Shown: positions 30,866 through 38,125 of the stretch, in pieces | Layout of the letters: each line of letters starts with the position of its first letter | Position numbering within the stretch: the first letter of the stretch is position 1 | Source: Planctomycetota bacterium | GTDB lineage: Bacteria; Planctomycetota; Phycisphaerae; Sedimentisphaerales; Anaerobacaceae | Direction: 5' to 3' | DNA length: 38,590 bases | Assembly: GCA_030605475.1 (NCBI GenBank) | Contig: JAUWIG010000055.1 | Span: 1-38,590, forward strand | The notes under the pieces: generated by a model | What the model was told of the DNA's origin: nothing | What the model saw: only the letters and a program-made list of their open reading frames with translations | The model's database searches: none | Made by a program: the position numbers and the translations under genes

Positions 30866-31768
30866 ATGGCAAAATCCAAAAAAAGCGGTAGTAAAGAATC
30901 TAAACCACAAAAGCCGGCCCCTGAGAAGACCCCTGCTGTAGAGGATACCAAAACGGCCACTGAGGAAGCGGTTGAAACCAAGCAGGAGACCGCTGCGGCT
31001 GAAGAGCAGGCCAAACCTGCAGAGCCTGCAGATGAAAAAGTTAGCGATGCAGATGAAACCGCCGTGAAAGAAGAGTCCGAAGCAGCTACTGAGCCAAAGA
31101 GTGATGATGTTGACGCAAGCGCCTCAGATAGTGCTGTTGAAGAAAAAGCGGCGGCGACGGATGAGACGGACGAGGGTAAAGAGCAGCCGATTTCCGAAGC
31201 TATTCAAAGAATGACACAGTCTCCTGCTGACCTTCCGGGCGGGTCCGACCGACCCACAGCGCCGGAAAACACAGAAGTTACTGATACAAATGTGCCTTTA
31301 GCGATGTACGCAAAAGACATTATGCAAAAGAAAATTGTCTGGGGCAGTCCGGACGATAGTGTACAGCAGGCTCTTACAAAGATGCAGCAGGCAGATGTTG
31401 GCTATATGATGATAGGCGCCGATGGAGTGCTGGAGGGTATTGTATCAAAGTCTGACCTGACAGGAGCAATCAGTCCCTATCTGCGACCTATGTTTGCGAA
31501 ATGGCGTCGGCCTTTGGACGATGCTACGCTTCAAATTAATATCAAATGGATAATGAGCAGGCCTGTTCGTACTATAAAGCCGGAGACGTCGCTCACGGTA
31601 ATAATGGAGAATATGTGTCAATTCGGCTGGCGTGCTCTGCCTGTGGTGGACCAGCAGAGCAAAGTGCAGGGATTGGTAACGGTATTTGACATCTTCAAAG
31701 TCTTGCTAAAGAGCGACCCGAACATTTCCACCGTGGGTAAAACGCCACAGGGCCCTCCCTTGGCATAA
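30866..31768 (+). CDS. CBS-domain pair protein with acidic N-terminal extension
   Basis: A 300-residue protein. Residues 1-145 are low-complexity, Glu/Ala/Lys-rich and likely disordered. Two CBS domains follow: CBS1 about 150-205 (AKDIMQKKIVWGSPDDSVQQ; GVLEGIVSKSDLTGAI) and CBS2 about 230-285 (IMSRPVRTIKPETSLTVIME; VQGLVTVFDIFKVLL). CBS pairs bind adenosine nucleotides and regulate partner proteins. No enzymatic domain is attached. The ATG follows the stop of the frameshifted small gene by one base, so both belonged to one operon. Confidence 0.8.
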   Translation: MAKSKKSGSKESKPQKPAPEKTPAVEDTKTATEEAVETKQETAAAEEQAKPAEPADEKVSDADETAVKEESEAATEPKSDDVDASASDSAVEEKAAATDETDEGKEQPISEAIQRMTQSPADLPGGSDRPTAPENTEVTDTNVPLAMYAKDIMQKKIVWGSPDDSVQQALTKMQQADVGYMMIGADGVLEGIVSKSDLTGAISPYLRPMFAKWRRPLDDATLQINIKWIMSRPVRTIKPETSLTVIMENMCQFGWRALPVVDQQSKVQGLVTVFDIFKVLLKSDPNISTVGKTPQGPPLA

Positions 31769-31843
31769 ATGTTACATTCTACACAAGCCTGTCCTTGAGC
31801 GATAACGAAGGAACAACCACTCTCAATAATCGTACAACAATTC

Positions 31844-31872
31844 TTGACGGAATAGTGCAAACCGCTTAGTAT
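31844..31872 (+). promoter_or_regulatory. Sigma-70-type promoter for tRNA-Leu
   Basis: TTGACG, 17-base spacer, TAGTAT. The predicted start is about 53 bases before the tRNA; the leader holds a family A palindrome. Confidence 0.6.
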
Positions 31873-31889
31873 TAATATTGGTATTCGTT

Positions 31890-31928
31890 GGGACCCCACT
31901 TTGCAAAAAAGGTTGCAAAATGGGAACC
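31890..31928. repeat. Palindromic repeat family A, copy 10, in tRNA leader
   Basis: GGGACCCCACTTTGC and GCAAAATGGGAACC around a short loop; ends four bases before the tRNA. Confidence 0.75.
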
Positions 31929-31931
31929 ATT

Positions 31932-32015
31932 GCGGATGTGGCGGAATTGGCAGACGCGCAGGCTTCAGGTGCCTGTGAGCTTCGGCTCGTGGAGGTTCGA
32001 CTCCTCTCATCCGCA
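31932..32015 (+). tRNA. tRNA-Leu (anticodon CAG)
   Basis: An 84-base tRNA with long variable arm. Acceptor GCGGATG pairs with CATCCGC (discriminator A). Anticodon stem CAGGC / GCCTG encloses loop TTCAGGT, giving anticodon CAG (reads CUG). Variable arm GAGCTTCGGCTC and T-arm GGAGG-TTCGACT-CCTCT are present. The 3' CCA is not encoded. Confidence 0.95.
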
Positions 32016-32151
32016 TTACCTGCTCTATTGCACCCTATTGTCAAATCCGGCGCTTGTGCACCTCTATCCAAAACGCAACAGCTAAAGCGCTCAACTATTT
32101 AACGAAAATTGTGCAGGTAGGCCGATAATAAAATAAGCAACCAACAGATTT

Positions 32152-32196
32152 GTCCCATACCTGTTAGGCGTGAGCCTAAGCTCAATAGGTGCGGGA
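32152..32196. repeat. Palindromic repeat family B, copy 3
   Basis: GTCCCATACCTGTTAGGC and GCTCAATAGGTGCGGGA form an imperfect palindrome with the same core (GGCGTGAGCCTAAGCTCAAT) as copies at 14513 and 16846. It lies just ahead of the next gene. Confidence 0.75.
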
Positions 32197-32224
32197 TTGC
32201 CTATACACGGCTTGTAAAGGTAAT

Positions 32225-32755
32225 ATGCTTGAGATTGCCAAAAATTTTGAACAAATGGCGACAGGTTTTAGCCCAATAGTCTTAATCGCACCGGGATTAG
32301 TTTGTGTTGTAGTCGGATTGTTCGTCTGGCTTGGCGGGTTGGGATTTAGAAGACCTTTGGCCGCGGTTGTAGGCGCGGTTAGCGGCGGCGTCTGTGGATT
32401 TTTTATAACCGACCGAAACATTATGTTAGCGATGCTTTTGGCGGCAGCCGCTGCCGTTATCGCAATAGTGCTTGAAAGAATATTGGTAACCGGTTCTCTC
32501 TTTTGGCACTTAGCTTCAGCTTTGTGCTGTGCGGCCTTGGGAACTATCCTTATTTTTGCAGGAATGATTTTACTGCTATTGTACAAAGGCGCTATGCCTG
32601 TAAGCTACATTAGCGGTAGACAATCGTTTTATATTGCTGTTTTTATAGCAATGACTGCTTTTGGAACGACCGAGCAGATGTTACTCTGTCAACGTGCAAA
32701 GAGACAGTTGATAAGAAGAAAAGATGCAAATAAGGGCAAGGAAGAACCTGCGTAA
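32225..32755 (+). CDS. Multi-pass membrane protein, unknown (TMEM198/DUF4203-like)
   Basis: About 176 residues from ATG 32225 (AAAGGT six bases upstream). Five to six hydrophobic segments rich in Gly and Ala (VLIAPGLVCVVVGLFVWLGG; LAAVVGAVSGGVCGFFI) and a basic tail. The glycine-zipper-rich pattern resembles DUF4203/TMEM198-type proteins. The upstream part of the open frame (from 32189) is repeat sequence. Function unknown. Confidence 0.6.
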   Translation: MLEIAKNFEQMATGFSPIVLIAPGLVCVVVGLFVWLGGLGFRRPLAAVVGAVSGGVCGFFITDRNIMLAMLLAAAAAVIAIVLERILVTGSLFWHLASALCCAALGTILIFAGMILLLLYKGAMPVSYISGRQSFYIAVFIAMTAFGTTEQMLLCQRAKRQLIRRKDANKGKEEPA

Positions 32756-32858
32756 AACAACTGTTGAACTGACGGACTAAATAATTTGCGTTGAGAAATT
32801 TTACGAAGATTGAGCCCAGTTTATCGGAAAGAAAACTAAGGGGAAATTAAGGAGAAAA

Positions 32859-33551
32859 ATGATGGATTGTTTAACAATTCTCGCACAGGCGGCAGAAACT
32901 TCTGCCGAGCCTGTTTCTGATACACAGATAGTTCCAGTTGATTACATCTGGGAGCAAATAACAGCTCTGTCATGGTTACAGGCTGTTATTGCTGTTTCAT
33001 TTGGTGCTGTGTATATTCTGTATGGCTGGCGAATCTTTAAGGCTCTTGCGGTTATCAGCTTTGCGCTGCTGGGCCTGTATGCAGGTATGTGGGTTGGGGG
33101 TCAATTTGATAAAGTACTCCTCGGCAGTATCGTCGGCCTGGTCCTTTTGGCATTCTTATCCATTCCTCTGATGCGATGGGCAGTCAGTATATTAGGTGCG
33201 GTCGCTGGTGGGATACTGACCTCGGGGCTGTGGTATGCCTGCAAACTGCCGGAACAGTACATCTGGGCCGGAGGACTTGTAGGAGTTGTTGCGGGGGGAA
33301 TGATTTCATTTATAGTTTTCAAGATTGCCGTTATGCTCTTTACGAGTCTCGGCGGTGGTGCTCTTATTGTAACAGGTGCGCTGTCGCTGTTATATCAGTA
33401 CGAGAGCATTCAGGACCCACCCACTGAAAATGTAAAGGAGCTGTTTTACATTCAAAATTGGTTTGTGCCCGTGTTACTGCTGATTTCCGCCGCTGTCGGC
33501 ATAATAGTGCAGAACAAGTTCGTCAAGGGCTCCAAAGACTGGAACATTTAA
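32859..33551 (+). CDS. Multi-pass membrane protein, DUF4203/TMEM198-like
   Basis: A 230-residue protein with about seven hydrophobic segments after a short periplasmic N-terminus. Gly/Ala-rich helices (VISFALLGLYAGMWVGGQF; AVSILGAVAGGILTSGLWYA; GLVGVVAGGMISFIVFKIAV) recall DUF4203 proteins. GGAG lies 4 bases before ATG 32859 and 7 before ATG 32862; the latter may be the true start. The gene order and shared style with the preceding gene suggest a pair that may work together. Role unknown. Confidence 0.65.
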   Translation: MMDCLTILAQAAETSAEPVSDTQIVPVDYIWEQITALSWLQAVIAVSFGAVYILYGWRIFKALAVISFALLGLYAGMWVGGQFDKVLLGSIVGLVLLAFLSIPLMRWAVSILGAVAGGILTSGLWYACKLPEQYIWAGGLVGVVAGGMISFIVFKIAVMLFTSLGGGALIVTGALSLLYQYESIQDPPTENVKELFYIQNWFVPVLLLISAAVGIIVQNKFVKGSKDWNI

Positions 33552-33554
33552 TAC

Positions 33555-33634
33555 GTTCTCATTTTGCGACTTTTTGCAGGGACACCCTTTGCGGTCTTTT
33601 CACAAAACGGCGGCACGCTAAATGAGGTCCCGCC
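33555..33634. repeat. Palindromic repeat family A, copy 11 (diverged)
   Basis: GTTCTCATTTTGCG and TTTTGCAGGGACACC, then CACAAAACGG and AATGAGGTCCCG: two diverged half-elements in the gap before ffh. Confidence 0.45.
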
Positions 33635-33703
33635 TTTGCATTTATCAAGTCTTAATTAAGGTACTCGCTGTAATAGATGTTACTTCTCTGGTAGATTTTG
33701 CCC

Positions 33704-33732
33704 TTGCAAAATCGCCTTAGCACCCTTATAAT
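33704..33732 (+). promoter_or_regulatory. Sigma-70-type promoter for ffh operon
   Basis: TTGCAA, 17-base spacer, TATAAT. It lies about 140 bases upstream of ffh. Confidence 0.65.
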
Positions 33733-33778
33733 CCATATTTTGCAGAATGATTAAAGCCCAATATTGCATGCTCGTAAA

Positions 33779-33872
33779 ATGGTGAGTGGTTAAATGGTAA
33801 TTGGTTGAATAGTTATCCACTCACAAATTACCAATCACCAATTAACCAATTTCGAGTATCGAGAATCGAGCT
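33779..33872. repeat. AATTGGTT / TATCGAG repeat forming the ffh leader
   Basis: GGTGAGTGG and AATTGGTT segments followed by CCACTCAC and AATTACCAAT form a partly inverted structure. The part just before the ATG, TTTCGAGTATCGAGAATCGA, is nearly repeated before trmD (36432-36450). Confidence 0.6.
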
Positions 33873-35300
33873 ATGTTTGAGTCATTAACCGAGAAATTCA
33901 ACTCAGTTTTCAGGTCGCTGTCCGGCCGAGGTAGAATCACCGAAGCCAACATCTCAGACGCTATGCGCCAGGTCCGCAAGGCCCTTTTGGAAGCGGACGT
34001 CAGCTACAATGTGGTAAAAAAGTTCTGCAAAGATGTTACCGAAGCTGCCATTGGTGCTGAGGTGATAAAGAGTCTGCATCCCGGCCAGGTCCTCGTAAAA
34101 ATCGTCAGCGATGAGCTGACCAACCTGATGGGGCCTGTCGATAGCAGTATCTATTTTGTCTCGCCAGGCCCTACCATAATTATGTTAGCCGGACTGCAGG
34201 GCGGCGGCAAAACAACCACCGCAGCGAAACTCGGCAAATACCTCGTCGGAAAGGGCAAAAAGCCGCTTCTGGTGGCCGATGACCTGCGAAGACCGGCTGC
34301 TATTGAGCAACTGGTTGTGCTGGGCCGGCAGTTAAATGTCGATGTCTACAGCGAAGATAGCAAAAATTCCATAAAGGTCGCAAAAAATGCCGTAGCCCAC
34401 GCCCGCAAAGAAGGTTTTGATGTGGTGGTGCTCGATACCGCTGGCCGGCTGCATATAGATGAAGAGATGATGACAGAGGTGGCCAATGTGGCCAAGGCGA
34501 TAAACCCGCATCAGATTTACCTCATCTGCGATGCGATGACCGGCCAGGATGCAGTCAATTCAGCTAAAGAGTTCAACGACCGGCTGGAACTTGATGGCGT
34601 CATACTTACAAAACTTGATGGAGATGCCCGCGGCGGAGCCGCACTGAGTGTAAAGGCCGTAACCGGAAAGCCAATCAAGTTCGTCGGTGTCGGGGAGAAG
34701 CTGGACAAACTCGAAGAATTTCACCCAGACCGTATGGCCGGCAGAATCCTCGGTATGGGCGATGTCGTAACCCTGGTGGAGAAAGCTCAGGAGCAGTTCG
34801 AAGCCGAAGAGGCAGAAAAACTCCAAAAGAAAATGGCCAAAGGCAGCTTCGACTTTGATGATTTCCTAAAGCAAATGCAGGCCGTCAAAAAAATGGGCGG
34901 TATGAAAGACATGCTCAAAATGATGCCGGGAATGGGTAGTCAACTCGACGATATGGACTTCGATGGCAGAGAGCTAAAGCGAATTGAAGGAATTGTGCAT
35001 TCGATGACACCTGCCGAGAGAGGCGACCCGGATATTATAGATTCGTCACGCAGAAGACGGGTCGCCGCAGGTGCTGGTGTGCAGCCCAATGATGTTTCCG
35101 GCTTGGTAAAGACATTTAAGCGGAGCCGCGATATGATGAAAGCTATTAGCGGCGGAAGCTTCGGCGGACTCAAAAGCCTGCTAAGCGGCGGATTTAACGT
35201 GGATGCGTTAAGCGCCGCTATGACATCCGGCAGAAAAATAAAACAACGCTCAAAACGAAAAAGAGTTATAAAACGAAAAGGCAAGATAAAACGACGATAG
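33873..35300 (+). CDS. ffh: Signal recognition particle protein Ffh
   Basis: A 475-residue SRP GTPase that binds SRP RNA and signal sequences during co-translational membrane targeting. N domain 1-85 (SDAMRQVRKALLEADVSYNV). G domain includes G1 GLQGGGKTTTAAKLG (about 108-122), DDLRRPAAIEQLVVLGRQ, DTAGRLHID and TKLDGDARGGAALS. M domain, about 300-475, is Met/Gly-rich (KMGGMKDMLKMMPGMG) with SMTPAERGDP and a basic tail. Length is somewhat above the usual 450. Its leader is repeat-derived; the next gene resembles part of its M domain. Confidence 0.97.
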   Translation: MFESLTEKFNSVFRSLSGRGRITEANISDAMRQVRKALLEADVSYNVVKKFCKDVTEAAIGAEVIKSLHPGQVLVKIVSDELTNLMGPVDSSIYFVSPGPTIIMLAGLQGGGKTTTAAKLGKYLVGKGKKPLLVADDLRRPAAIEQLVVLGRQLNVDVYSEDSKNSIKVAKNAVAHARKEGFDVVVLDTAGRLHIDEEMMTEVANVAKAINPHQIYLICDAMTGQDAVNSAKEFNDRLELDGVILTKLDGDARGGAALSVKAVTGKPIKFVGVGEKLDKLEEFHPDRMAGRILGMGDVVTLVEKAQEQFEAEEAEKLQKKMAKGSFDFDDFLKQMQAVKKMGGMKDMLKMMPGMGSQLDDMDFDGRELKRIEGIVHSMTPAERGDPDIIDSSRRRRVAAGAGVQPNDVSGLVKTFKRSRDMMKAISGGSFGGLKSLLSGGFNVDALSAAMTSGRKIKQRSKRKRVIKRKGKIKRR

Positions 35301-35396
35301 TTTAGCCGTCGCCGGCACGGCGACGATATTTAGCCCCGCAATTTATTGCGGGGTCATTCAGCTCAGAGCCGCGAGCGTAAGCGAGCGGTCAAAATA

Positions 35397-35801
35397 ATGA
35401 TGGCGAAAAAGAAAAAAATAGAATTAAAAGATAAGATTTCAATCGAACAATACCTGAAAAAGGTGGCCAAATTTACCGGCAGCGAATATGGTAATATGAT
35501 AAGAAGCCAGTTCAAGGACATAAAAGGCAGCAGTGAGTTGGCAATGCTGGCAGCGCCGAGCGCCGAGGAATTAGAGCAATTGAGAAAGGCCGTGGCAATA
35601 ATGACGCCCGACGAAAAGGGCCGAGCTGCCGATTTGACGGATGAACAAATACAAAAAATTGCCGCTGACGCTCAGATTGAACCGGCGAACTTGGCAATTT
35701 TCATAAACGGTTACGCTTTACATTGCAAACGAGTTTCGTCCCGCACCAATTGTGCTGGTTATAGCCAATCGGCTAACGAAACTGCTCGTGGCAGTTCATA
35801 A
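35397..35801 (+). CDS. Small protein resembling the C-terminal half of the Ffh M domain
   Basis: About 134 residues from ATG 35397. Its region EELEQLRKAVAIMTPDEKG ... IQKIAADAQIEPANL aligns without gaps to the adjacent Ffh region RELKRIEGIVHSMTPAERG ... RRVAAGAGVQPNDV: MTP-x-E-(R/K)-G, AA-x-A and P are shared, about 12 identities in 50 plus many similar residues. The Met-rich finger and GM motifs of Ffh are missing. It may be a duplicated and diverged M domain, or a separate conserved protein of similar fold. The C-terminal 20 residues are encoded by an inverted repeat (35742-35816). Function unknown. Confidence 0.65.
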   Translation: MMAKKKKIELKDKISIEQYLKKVAKFTGSEYGNMIRSQFKDIKGSSELAMLAAPSAEELEQLRKAVAIMTPDEKGRAADLTDEQIQKIAADAQIEPANLAIFINGYALHCKRVSSRTNCAGYSQSANETARGSS

Positions 35802-35816
35802 CGAACAATTGGTGCG
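35742..35816. repeat. Inverted-repeat element with 12-base arms
   Basis: CGCACCAATTGT and ACAATTGGTGCG are perfect arms 51 bases apart; a nested AACTGC-N5-GCAGTT hairpin lies inside. It ends between the M-domain-like gene and rpsP and contributes that gene's last codons and stop. It looks like a small MITE-like insertion. Confidence 0.75.
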
Positions 35817-35859
35817 TGGATGGAAATTGATTATAACAAGTTAAAGAAAGGGAAAGATT

Positions 35860-36378
35860 ATGGCAGTAAAGTTGAGAATGACCAGGATTGGCAGGCGGCA
35901 TCGGCCGTTTTTTAGAATTAATGCGGTCGAATCTCGCACGCCGCGTGATGGTAGAATCCTCGAAAAGCTGGGCCATTATGACCCGATTGAAAAAGACCCA
36001 GCCAGGCAGATTACGCTCGACACCGAACGAGTAAAGTATTGGCTTGACAAAGGAGCAATACCATCTGATACGGTTTCGCAAATCCTGCTTCGCGCTGGGT
36101 TAAAACACAAATATGCCGAAGTTAAAGCTGCACGCAGAGCAAGAGCCAGGACCGCAGCACGGGCCAAAGGCAAATTATTTACAAAAGCTGAAAGAATAGC
36201 CGCCCAAAGGCAAGCCGAGAGAATTGATAAAGAGGCTGAGGAAAAGGCCAAAGCTGAAGCAAAGGCCAAAGCTGAAGCAAAAGCCAAAGCTGAAGCTGAT
36301 GCAAAGCTCAGAACTGATGCCGAAGCATTGGAAGAAAAGACCGAAGCTGAGGTTAAACCGGAAGCTAAAGAAGATTGA
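35860..36378 (+). CDS. rpsP: Ribosomal protein S16 with long C-terminal extension
   Basis: A 172-residue protein; residues 1-82 are a standard S16 (MAVKLRMTRIGRRHRPFFRI, GHYDPIEKD, VKYWLDKGAIPSDTVSQILL). The remaining 90 residues are a Lys/Ala/Glu-rich helical tail, twice the normal S16 length (about 80-90). The tail includes three 18-base tandem units at 36247-36300 that encode AKAEAK. Such tails are known in some planctomycete and other S16 proteins. GAAAG stands upstream of the ATG. Confidence 0.95.
   Translation: MAVKLRMTRIGRRHRPFFRINAVESRTPRDGRILEKLGHYDPIEKDPARQITLDTERVKYWLDKGAIPSDTVSQILLRAGLKHKYAEVKAARRARARTAARAKGKLFTKAERIAAQRQAERIDKEAEEKAKAEAKAKAEAKAKAEADAKLRTDAEALEEKTEAEVKPEAKED
36247..36300. 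repeat. Three 18-base tandem units in rpsP
   Basis: Two near-identical units GCCAAAGCTGAAGCAAAG and a third diverging at its end. Being a multiple of 3, copy changes would keep the reading frame. Confidence 0.85.
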
Positions 36379-36454
36379 CTATCGATCAGTAATTGATAAC
36401 TGGTAATTGGTTAATTTGCCATTTAGCTAATTCGAGCATCGAGTATCGAGAGTT
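36379..36454. repeat. AATTGGTTAATT / ATCGAG repeat forming the trmD leader
   Basis: GGTAATTGGTTAATTTGCC followed by TTCGAGCATCGAGTATCGAG directly before the trmD ATG. Same type as the ffh leader (33779-33872). Confidence 0.6.
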
Positions 36455-37144
36455 ATGAGAATTGACGTACTAACGCTTTTTCCGCAAGTTTTTGAATCGC
36501 CTTTGAGCTGCTCGATATTAAAGAGGGCTCAGGAGGCGGGCGTAGTCGATATCATTCTTACCAATATAAGAGATTTCGCTACTGACAGTTACAAAAAGGT
36601 CGATGACAAGCCGTATGGTGGTGGGCCGGGTATGGTTATGATGCCTGGGCCGGTTTTCGATTGCTTCGAGTATGTCGAAAAGTTGTCACCCAAAAAAGGC
36701 CGGGTCATCCTCCTGACCCCGCAGGGTCAAAAATTCGGCCAGGAAAAAGCTGCCGAATTAAGCAAAGAGAAACGGCTCATTTTAATCACAGGCAGATATG
36801 AAGGATTCGACGAGCGAATCCGCGTCGGCCTCGGCGCCGAGCAAATCTCGGTAGGCGATTTTGTTTTAAGCGGCGGCGAATTGGCGGCTATGATAATCAT
36901 TGATGCCGTGGTCAGATTGTTGGCTGGTGCCCTTGGCGATGAAGATTCGCCGAAAGAAGATTCCTTTAGTGCCGGTCTCCTGGAGTATCCGCAATATACA
37001 AGGCCGGAAGTTTTTCGTGATATGAAGGTGCCTGATATTCTCTTAAGTGGCGACCATGGCAAAATAGCCGAGTGGCGACGCCAACAGGCCCTCGACCGGA
37101 CAAGGAAATGGCGACCGGATTTGCTAAAAGATAGCAACCTTTGA
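36455..37144 (+). CDS. trmD: tRNA (guanine-N1)-methyltransferase TrmD
   Basis: A 229-residue enzyme that methylates G37 in tRNAs using S-adenosylmethionine, preventing frameshifting. SPOUT knot motifs are present: [41 protein letters not shown] and [15 protein letters not shown]. The C-terminal helical domain has [11 protein letters not shown] and [15 protein letters not shown]. Length fits the family (about 230-250). It follows rpsP directly; rimM, usually between them, is absent. Confidence 0.97.
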   Translation: MRIDVLTLFPQVFESPLSCSILKRAQEAGVVDIILTNIRDFATDSYKKVDDKPYGGGPGMVMMPGPVFDCFEYVEKLSPKKGRVILLTPQGQKFGQEKAAELSKEKRLILITGRYEGFDERIRVGLGAEQISVGDFVLSGGELAAMIIIDAVVRLLAGALGDEDSPKEDSFSAGLLEYPQYTRPEVFRDMKVPDILLSGDHGKIAEWRRQQALDRTRKWRPDLLKDSNL

Positions 37145-37240
37145 AAAAACGCTTGTCTTCAGGACAAAAACAGATATACTAAACTCGCGAACAGTAAATC
37201 GAACCACGAGACGCGAAATACGAAATCAGGAAAAAATAAA

Positions 37241-37648
37241 GTGAAAACTGAAATGCTAAATGCTGCTGAAAGTAAAAGCCTGAAGAAAAATATACCGCAT
37301 TTTGAAATAGGTGATACGGTAGATGTGTACTGCACAATCAAAGAAGGCGACAAAGAGCGTACACAGGTCTTTACCGGCACAGTAATTGCCCGCAAAGGGC
37401 GGGGAATTAACGAGACCTTCACCGTACGGCGAGTCGTGGGTAACGAGGGTGTAGAGCGAATTTTCCCGCTTCATTCGCCAAATATCGTGGATATTAAGAC
37501 GATTCAAAGCGGCAAAACAAGGCGTGCAAAACTCTATTTCCTCCGTAAGCGAACCGGCAAGGCGGTAAAACTCTCTCAGCGGCACACCAAGCCCGGCACG
37601 CCATTACCGAATAACACAGGCTTGCCATCGAGCGAAGCCAAAGGATAG
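37241..37648 (+). CDS. rplS: Ribosomal protein L19
   Basis: A 135-residue L19 at the 30S-50S interface. Family features: PHFEIGDTVDVYCTIKEGDK, RTQVFTGTVIARKGRGINET, FTVRRVVGNEGVERIFPLHS, and TRRAKLYFLRKRTGKAVKL. Starts at GTG 37241 with AGGA nine bases upstream. The leader contains ACCACGAGACGCGAAATACG, a degenerate repeat also seen near flhA. A polar tail of about 20 residues extends past the usual end. Confidence 0.97.
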   Translation: MKTEMLNAAESKSLKKNIPHFEIGDTVDVYCTIKEGDKERTQVFTGTVIARKGRGINETFTVRRVVGNEGVERIFPLHSPNIVDIKTIQSGKTRRAKLYFLRKRTGKAVKLSQRHTKPGTPLPNNTGLPSSEAKG

Positions 37649-37657
37649 GCATAAGAA

Positions 37658-38056
37658 TTGTTTGGTTGGCTGCTAAACAGACGCAAGCTATTGGCCGACC
37701 GGAAACTGCTTGGTCGGTGGGGTGAGAGGCGCTGCGAGAGGTATCTTATAAACAAAGGCCTAAAAAAGCTCGCTCGAAACTTCTCCTGTAAAGCCGGCGA
37801 AATCGACCTTGTTATGGTCGCTCCAAGTGGTGCTGTCGTCTTCGTCGAGGTAAAAACCAGAGCCGATGAGAGCCTCACACCGGTTGAATCGGTCATCACG
37901 TCTGACAAAAAAACCAAATTGTCCAGGGCCGCCCGCTATTTTCTTGCAACCTACAATATAGAGAACAGGCCTTACCGCTTCGATGTTGTTACGATAGTGC
38001 TCGGACACGCCGGCCCTGCACAGTTAAAACACTACGAAGGCGCTTTTGTGCTTTGA
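37658..38056 (+). CDS. yraN: YraN/UPF0102 family putative endonuclease
   Basis: A 132-residue protein of the YraN family with a restriction-endonuclease-like fold: GRWGERRCERYLINKGLKKL, GEIDLVMV and VVFVEVKTR supply the E...D...ExK active-site pattern. Cellular function is not established. TTG start at 37658 with AAAGGATAGG upstream. It sits after rplS, as in many bacteria where rnhB lies between; rnhB is missing here. Confidence 0.92.
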   Translation: MFGWLLNRRKLLADRKLLGRWGERRCERYLINKGLKKLARNFSCKAGEIDLVMVAPSGAVVFVEVKTRADESLTPVESVITSDKKTKLSRAARYFLATYNIENRPYRFDVVTIVLGHAGPAQLKHYEGAFVL

Positions 38057-38125
38057 CCCAAATCCTATGAACCGGGGCCTGTCAACCGTAAAACACAAGC
38101 GATGAATTGCGTTTTGCGCTCGCAC

